Assembly (NCBI GenBank): GCA_002305075.1
Contig: DBQC01000017.1
Location: forward strand, 10,709 to 74,708
Reading direction: 5' to 3'
DNA: 64,000 bases
Origin: Ruminococcaceae bacterium UBA1404
GTDB lineage: Bacteria > Bacillota > Clostridia > Oscillospirales > Ruminococcaceae
In this document: positions 60,537 to 64,000 of the stretch, one piece after another
Layout: every line of letters begins with the position of its first letter
Numbering within the stretch: position 1 is the first letter of the stretch
The notes under the pieces: model-generated
Told to the model about the DNA's origin: nothing
Seen by the model: only the letters and a program-made list of their open reading frames with translations
Databases searched by the model: none
Position numbers and translations under genes: made by a program

Positions 60537-60914
60537 ATGGAGAAGAAGTTTTATCGCTGCGCCATGTGCGGCAATCTTGTGGTTATGATGAGGGACAGTG
60601 GCGTTGTACCGGTATGCTGCAACCAGCCCATGACGCTGCTCACCGCCAACACCGTGGACGCCTCGCAGGAAAAACATGTGCCCGCCGCCACCCGCAACGG
60701 GGCCGCTCTGACCGTACAGGTAGGCTCGGTTGTCCATCCCATGGAAGAGGCCCACTACATCGAGTGGATTCTGGTGGAGCAGGGTGCCAAAACCCAGTAT
60801 GTGCACCTCAAGCCTGGTGAAGAGCCTGTGGCCCACTTCACCGTCGAGGCCGAGGGTGCCTGCACGGTTTACGAGTACTGCAATCTCCACGGCCTGTGGA
60901 AGGCCGAAGCTTAA
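60537..60914 (+). CDS. dfx: Desulfoferrodoxin (superoxide reductase)
   Basis: Reduces superoxide to peroxide without making oxygen, typical of anaerobes. 125 residues with both iron centres complete: centre I cysteines C8, C11, C27, C28; centre II ligands H47, H67, H73, C115 and H118. The EKHVP motif (45-49) with the Glu/Lys near the active iron is intact. GGAGGG precedes the ATG. Monocistronic, between a promoter and a bidirectional terminator. Confidence 0.97.
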   Translation: MEKKFYRCAMCGNLVVMMRDSGVVPVCCNQPMTLLTANTVDASQEKHVPAATRNGAALTVQVGSVVHPMEEAHYIEWILVEQGAKTQYVHLKPGEEPVAHFTVEAEGACTVYEYCNLHGLWKAEA

Positions 60915-60932
60915 AGCCTACATACCCGTTAT

Positions 60933-60969
60933 AAAAAAGCCGCCGATCCCATGGGATCGGCGGCTTTTT
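60933..60969. terminator. Bidirectional terminator between dfx and the V-ATPase genes
   Basis: Perfect AAGCCGCCGATCC / GGATCGGCGGCTT stem with A-run before and T-run after, so it works on both strands. Confidence 0.95.
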
Positions 60970-60977
60970 GGTTGATG

Positions 60978-61643
60978 TCAGCTCTGGCGCAGGGCGGCCT
61001 TGCGGGCAGTCTCCTGTTCCATCATGCTTTTTACCTTCATCAGCCGAATACGGCTGCTGCGCTCGTTTTCATCGAGCTTCATTTGGATATACTTGATGGT
61101 CTCCTCAAGCTGGGGGATGGTCATGTACTCAAGGGCGTTAACCCGGCGGCGGGTTTTTTCAATCTCGTCGGCCAGCAGCCCGCAGGTTTTTTCAATTTCG
61201 CCAAGGCGAAGCAGCTTGGGCAGCAGTTCAAACAGTTTGGCCACCGCCCTGTCCAGCTCGTCGGCCGTGCCCAAAAATCCGTATGGGTAAATGTCCGCCC
61301 CGCTCAGCTCCTGTTTGCGGGTAAAGGTCATCTCGGGCACGGTTACGCTCATGAGGTTGCGGGTGGTCACCTCGAGGCTGATTTCCTCGCTGGGTGCCAT
61401 CAGCGCCTGCATGACCGCCTCGGGCGAGGTGATGGCACCCACCAGCACAAAGTCCCGGTAGGCATCCATCAGCTCGGCCTCCACCTGCCTGCGCAAACGG
61501 TCGTTCTCCCGAGCCAGCTCAATAAACCGACGCATCAGCTCGTCCTGCTTATCCTTGAGCAGCTTGTGGCCCCGCACCGTGGTGGCCAGCCTGCCTTTTA
61601 GCCGGCTGAGCTCCATGCGGTTGGGGTTTACATTAAGCCTCAT
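60978..61643 (-). CDS. V-type ATP synthase subunit D
   Basis: Central stalk subunit of the A/V-type ATPase. 221 residues, mostly two long coiled-coil helices; starts RLNVNPNRMELSRLKGRL, the V-ATPase D signature, and ends with KKTRRRVNALEYMTIPQLEETI-like RRRVNALEYMTIPQLEETI. The ATG follows the subunit B stop directly. Last visible gene of the operon before the terminator. Confidence 0.96.
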   Translation of the reverse strand: MRLNVNPNRMELSRLKGRLATTVRGHKLLKDKQDELMRRFIELARENDRLRRQVEAELMDAYRDFVLVGAITSPEAVMQALMAPSEEISLEVTTRNLMSVTVPEMTFTRKQELSGADIYPYGFLGTADELDRAVAKLFELLPKLLRLGEIEKTCGLLADEIEKTRRRVNALEYMTIPQLEETIKYIQMKLDENERSSRIRLMKVKSMMEQETARKAALRQS

Positions 61644-63029
61644 TTACTCACCCTCTTTGGCGGTGGGCAGATACTTTTCAATATAGGCCTCCCGCACCCG
61701 CTTGAGTTCGGTGCGTGGCAACATGGTCAAAAGCTCCCAGCCAATTTCGAGCGTCTCCTCGATAGAGCGGCTCACATCAAAGCCCTGGTTGATATAGGTG
61801 GCCTCAAAGGCATCGGAAAACCGCGCAAAGGCCTTGTCGGCATCGGACAGCGCCGACTCGCCCAGTACCACCGACAACTCCTTGGCCGAACGGCCCTGAG
61901 CGTAGGCAGCGAACAGCTGGTTCATGGTGTCGGCATGATCTTCTCGGGTCTTGCCGTCGCCGATGCCCTTGTCCTTAAGACGGGACAGCGAGGGCAGCAC
62001 ATCAATGGGCGGAGAGATGTTTTTGCGGTAGAGCTCTCTCGAGAGAATGATCTGCCCCTCGGTGATATACCCGGTCTGGTCGGGGATGGGGTGGGTTTTA
62101 TCGTCCTCGGGCATGGTGAGGATGGGAATTTGGGTAATGGAGCCCTCCCGTCCCTTGATACGCCCGGCCCGCTCGTAGAGGCTGGCAAGGTCGGTGTAGA
62201 GATAACCCGGATAGCCACGGCGGCCGGGCACCTCTTTACGGGCGGCCGAAACCTCGCGCAGTGCCTCGCAGTAGTTGGTGATGTCGGTGGTGATAACCAG
62301 CACATGCATATCCTTCTCGTAGGCGAGATATTCGGCCATGGTGAGCGCCATACGAGGGGTGGAGATACGCTCCACCGCCGGGTCGGAGGCCAGGTTGAGA
62401 AAGAGCACAGCCCGGTTGATGGCACCGGTTTGGGTGAGCTCGTCGATGAAGAACTGGGCCTCCTCAAAGGTGATGCCCACGGCGGCGAACACCACGGCAA
62501 ACTCGGTGGTGACACCCCGCACAGTGGCCTGACGGGCAATCTGGGCGGCCAGCTCGGCATGGGGCAGACCGGCCGCTGAAAACACCGGCAGCTTTTGGCC
62601 GCGCACCAAGGTATTCAGGCCGTCGATGGCCGAAATACCGGTTTGGATAAACTCGGAAGGATAGTCTCGCGCCACGGGGTTGATGGGGGCCGAGTTGATG
62701 TCCCGCAGGGCATCGGGGCTGATGGGGGGCCCGCCGTCCCGGGGACGGCCCAGACCGTCGAACACCCGGCCGAGCATATCCAGCGATACGCCCAGCTCCT
62801 GGGGGCGAGCCAGGAAGCGTGCACGGCTAGAGGCCATGTGGATTCCCTGTGCGCTCTCGAACAGCTGAACCACGGCCCGGTCACCGTCGATTTCGAGCAC
62901 CTTGCCACGGCGAATTTGGCCGTCGCGCAGCTCGATTTCCACCAGCTCGTCGTACTTGACGCCGGTAACCCGCTCGACCACCATCAGCGGGCCTACCACC
63001 TCGGATACGGTTTTATATTCTTTAAGCAT
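61644..63029 (-). CDS. V-type ATP synthase subunit B
   Basis: Non-catalytic nucleotide-binding subunit of the V1 head. 461 residues: beta-barrel N-terminus, central RecA-like domain without a full P-loop, as normal for B (GISAIDGLNTLVRGQKLPVFSAAGLPH), and GRRGYPGYLYTDLASLYERAGR. It overlaps subunit A by eight bases. In anaerobic Clostridia this enzyme usually pumps Na+ or H+; the ion cannot be read from A, B or D. Confidence 0.96.
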   Translation of the reverse strand: MLKEYKTVSEVVGPLMVVERVTGVKYDELVEIELRDGQIRRGKVLEIDGDRAVVQLFESAQGIHMASSRARFLARPQELGVSLDMLGRVFDGLGRPRDGGPPISPDALRDINSAPINPVARDYPSEFIQTGISAIDGLNTLVRGQKLPVFSAAGLPHAELAAQIARQATVRGVTTEFAVVFAAVGITFEEAQFFIDELTQTGAINRAVLFLNLASDPAVERISTPRMALTMAEYLAYEKDMHVLVITTDITNYCEALREVSAARKEVPGRRGYPGYLYTDLASLYERAGRIKGREGSITQIPILTMPEDDKTHPIPDQTGYITEGQIILSRELYRKNISPPIDVLPSLSRLKDKGIGDGKTREDHADTMNQLFAAYAQGRSAKELSVVLGESALSDADKAFARFSDAFEATYINQGFDVSRSIEETLEIGWELLTMLPRTELKRVREAYIEKYLPTAKEGE

Positions 63030-64000
63030 CGATATTAAGCTCCTCTCTCATAAGCTGCTCGACGCTTGCCTCCACATCCCGGCGGATGTCGTCCATGTCT
63101 GCAAGGCTGTCCTCGGGGATGTATTTGGCTCGGGCAATGCGCTCGCGCACCGGCAGGGCCAGCAGCGGCTTTATGTGCACACCGGCCTGCAAAGCGGCGG
63201 TGGCTTTGTTGCCAAAATAGAGTACCAAATCAAGGAGCTTTACCTGCTTTTCCAAGGAGGCGTAGCTGTCCAGCTCGTGGAAGGAGTTCTGCTGCAAATA
63301 GTCCTCCCGAATGGACTTGGCGATTTCGAGCTTCATTTGGTCCTGCTCGGACAGCGAGTCGTAACCCACCAGCCGCACAATTTCGCTAAGCTGGTTCTCG
63401 TCCTGAAGGATAGCCATGGCCTGCGCCCGCAGCGCACCAAACCGGGCGTCCACATGAGATGCAATCCAGGGGGACACGGCGTCGAGGTACTGGCTGTAGG
63501 AGTTCAGCCAGTTGATGGCCGGGAAGTGGCGCTGATAGGCCAGCTGAGCATCTAGCCCCCAGAACACCTTGACAATGCGCAGGGTGGACTGGGTAACCGG
63601 CTCGGACAGGTCACCGCCCGGCGGCGATACGGCGCCTATGGCGGTAAGGGTGCCATAGCGCTCGTCGCTGCCTAGGCATTGCACATAGCCGGCCCGCTCG
63701 TAGAACTGCGCAAGGCGGGAGCTGAGGTAGGCGGGATAGCCCTCCTCGCCGGGCATCTCCTCAAGGCGGCCGGACATCTCGCGCAGAGCCTCGGCCCAGC
63801 GGGAGGTGGAGTCGGCCATGATGGCGACCTTGTAGCCCATGTCCCTGAAATATTCCGCTATGGTGATGCCGGTATAGATGGACGCCTCGCGCGCGGCCAC
63901 CGGCATGTCGGACGTGTTGGCGATGAGCACCGTTCTCTTCATCAGCGGCTGGCCCGTGCGCGGGTCGCTCAGCTCGGGGAACTCCATCAGCACGTCGGTC
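63022..64000 (-). CDS. V-type ATP synthase subunit A, C-terminal part (cut by window edge)
   Basis: Catalytic subunit of the V1 head. The visible 325 or so residues run from DVLMEFPELSDP through SRWAEALREMSGRLEEMPGEEGYPAYL and the GSVSPPGGD-like GAVSPPGGDLSEPVTQ to the helical C-terminal domain. The P-loop lies upstream, beyond the window. Its stop overlaps the subunit B start by eight bases. Confidence 0.96.
   Translation of the reverse strand, partial: TDVLMEFPELSDPRTGQPLMKRTVLIANTSDMPVAAREASIYTGITIAEYFRDMGYKVAIMADSTSRWAEALREMSGRLEEMPGEEGYPAYLSSRLAQFYERAGYVQCLGSDERYGTLTAIGAVSPPGGDLSEPVTQSTLRIVKVFWGLDAQLAYQRHFPAINWLNSYSQYLDAVSPWIASHVDARFGALRAQAMAILQDENQLSEIVRLVGYDSLSEQDQMKLEIAKSIREDYLQQNSFHELDSYASLEKQVKLLDLVLYFGNKATAALQAGVHIKPLLALPVRERIARAKYIPEDSLADMDDIRRDVEASVEQLMREELNIDA

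Noticed and set aside
1..64000. tRNA, rRNA, CRISPR array, insertion sequence
   Set aside because: No TTCGA-type T-loop context, rRNA stretch, regular short repeats or transposase frame was recognised by eye; a model search would be the test.

Overview
The window looks like a chromosomal segment of an endospore-forming, strictly anaerobic, Gram-positive bacterium of the Clostridia, probably an Oscillospiraceae/Ruminococcaceae-type lineage (inferred, no database search). Reasons: spo0A next to spoIVB, a gerA-type germinant receptor operon, a BofC-like protein, AddAB, an infC-rpmI-rplT operon with Firmicutes-type leader, a V-type ATPase, a desulfoferrodoxin, and sigma-A-like promoters (TTGACA/TATAAT). 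Coding DNA is fairly GC-rich; several non-coding stretches and one island (about 51.5-53.3 kb) are clearly more AT-rich. I see no rRNA, tRNA, CRISPR array or complete insertion sequence.

Layout. 0-7.4 kb (all minus): plsX (cut by the window edge), trmFO, topA, dprA, a TrmH/SpoU methyltransferase, then rplT, rpmI, infC with leader and promoter. 7.5-11.3 kb: a large chemoreceptor and a CapA-like protein. 11.4-18.2 kb: addA and addB. 18.2-25.6 kb: a sporulation/germination block (spo0A, spoIVB, gerAC, gerAB, gerAA, and a divergent DUF421/DUF4363 pair) with forespore-type promoter candidates. 25.6-31 kb: nrdR, a small conserved protein, and an asparagine/aspartate group (asparaginase, aspartate aminotransferase, asnS). 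31-37 kb: a CadD-type metal exporter, ilvE, and the copper operon csoR-copA-copZ with a clear CsoR operator. 36.6-42.3 kb: flavodoxin, YbaK deacylase, a lipoprotein, a phosphoesterase, an alanine/glycine symporter, a glyoxalase-type protein and the BofC-like gene.

42.7-49.8 kb: a bifunctional PBP1A, a proline-rich protein ending in a degenerate ferritin-like domain behind a sigma-K-type promoter, an M23 endopeptidase, a lipoprotein and a secreted Ig-like protein. 49.9-51.4 kb: guaA, whose glutaminase domain has Arg where the catalytic His is expected. 51.5-53.3 kb: an AT-rich island of decayed genes, including a frameshifted secreted protein and a short coding-like repeat. 53.4-57.6 kb: a signalling group (a PAS-GGDEF gene with an in-frame TAA, a V4R sensor, a chemoreceptor, cheR). 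58-60.4 kb: a zinc-ribbon protein and a padR-DUF1700-DUF4097 operon with a perfect palindrome over its promoter. 60.5-64 kb: desulfoferrodoxin and V-ATPase subunits D, B and A (A cut by the edge).

How the parts connect: Spo0A commits the cell to sporulation; SpoIVB signals from the forespore and BofC is its known brake in Bacillus; GerA and possibly the DUF421 pair act in the spore membrane. The most interesting leads are the His-to-Arg change in GuaA, the in-frame stop in the GGDEF gene beside an intact V4R gene, the sigma-K-driven proline-rich ferritin-like fusion, and the overlapping divergent forespore promoters between gerAA and the DUF421 gene.
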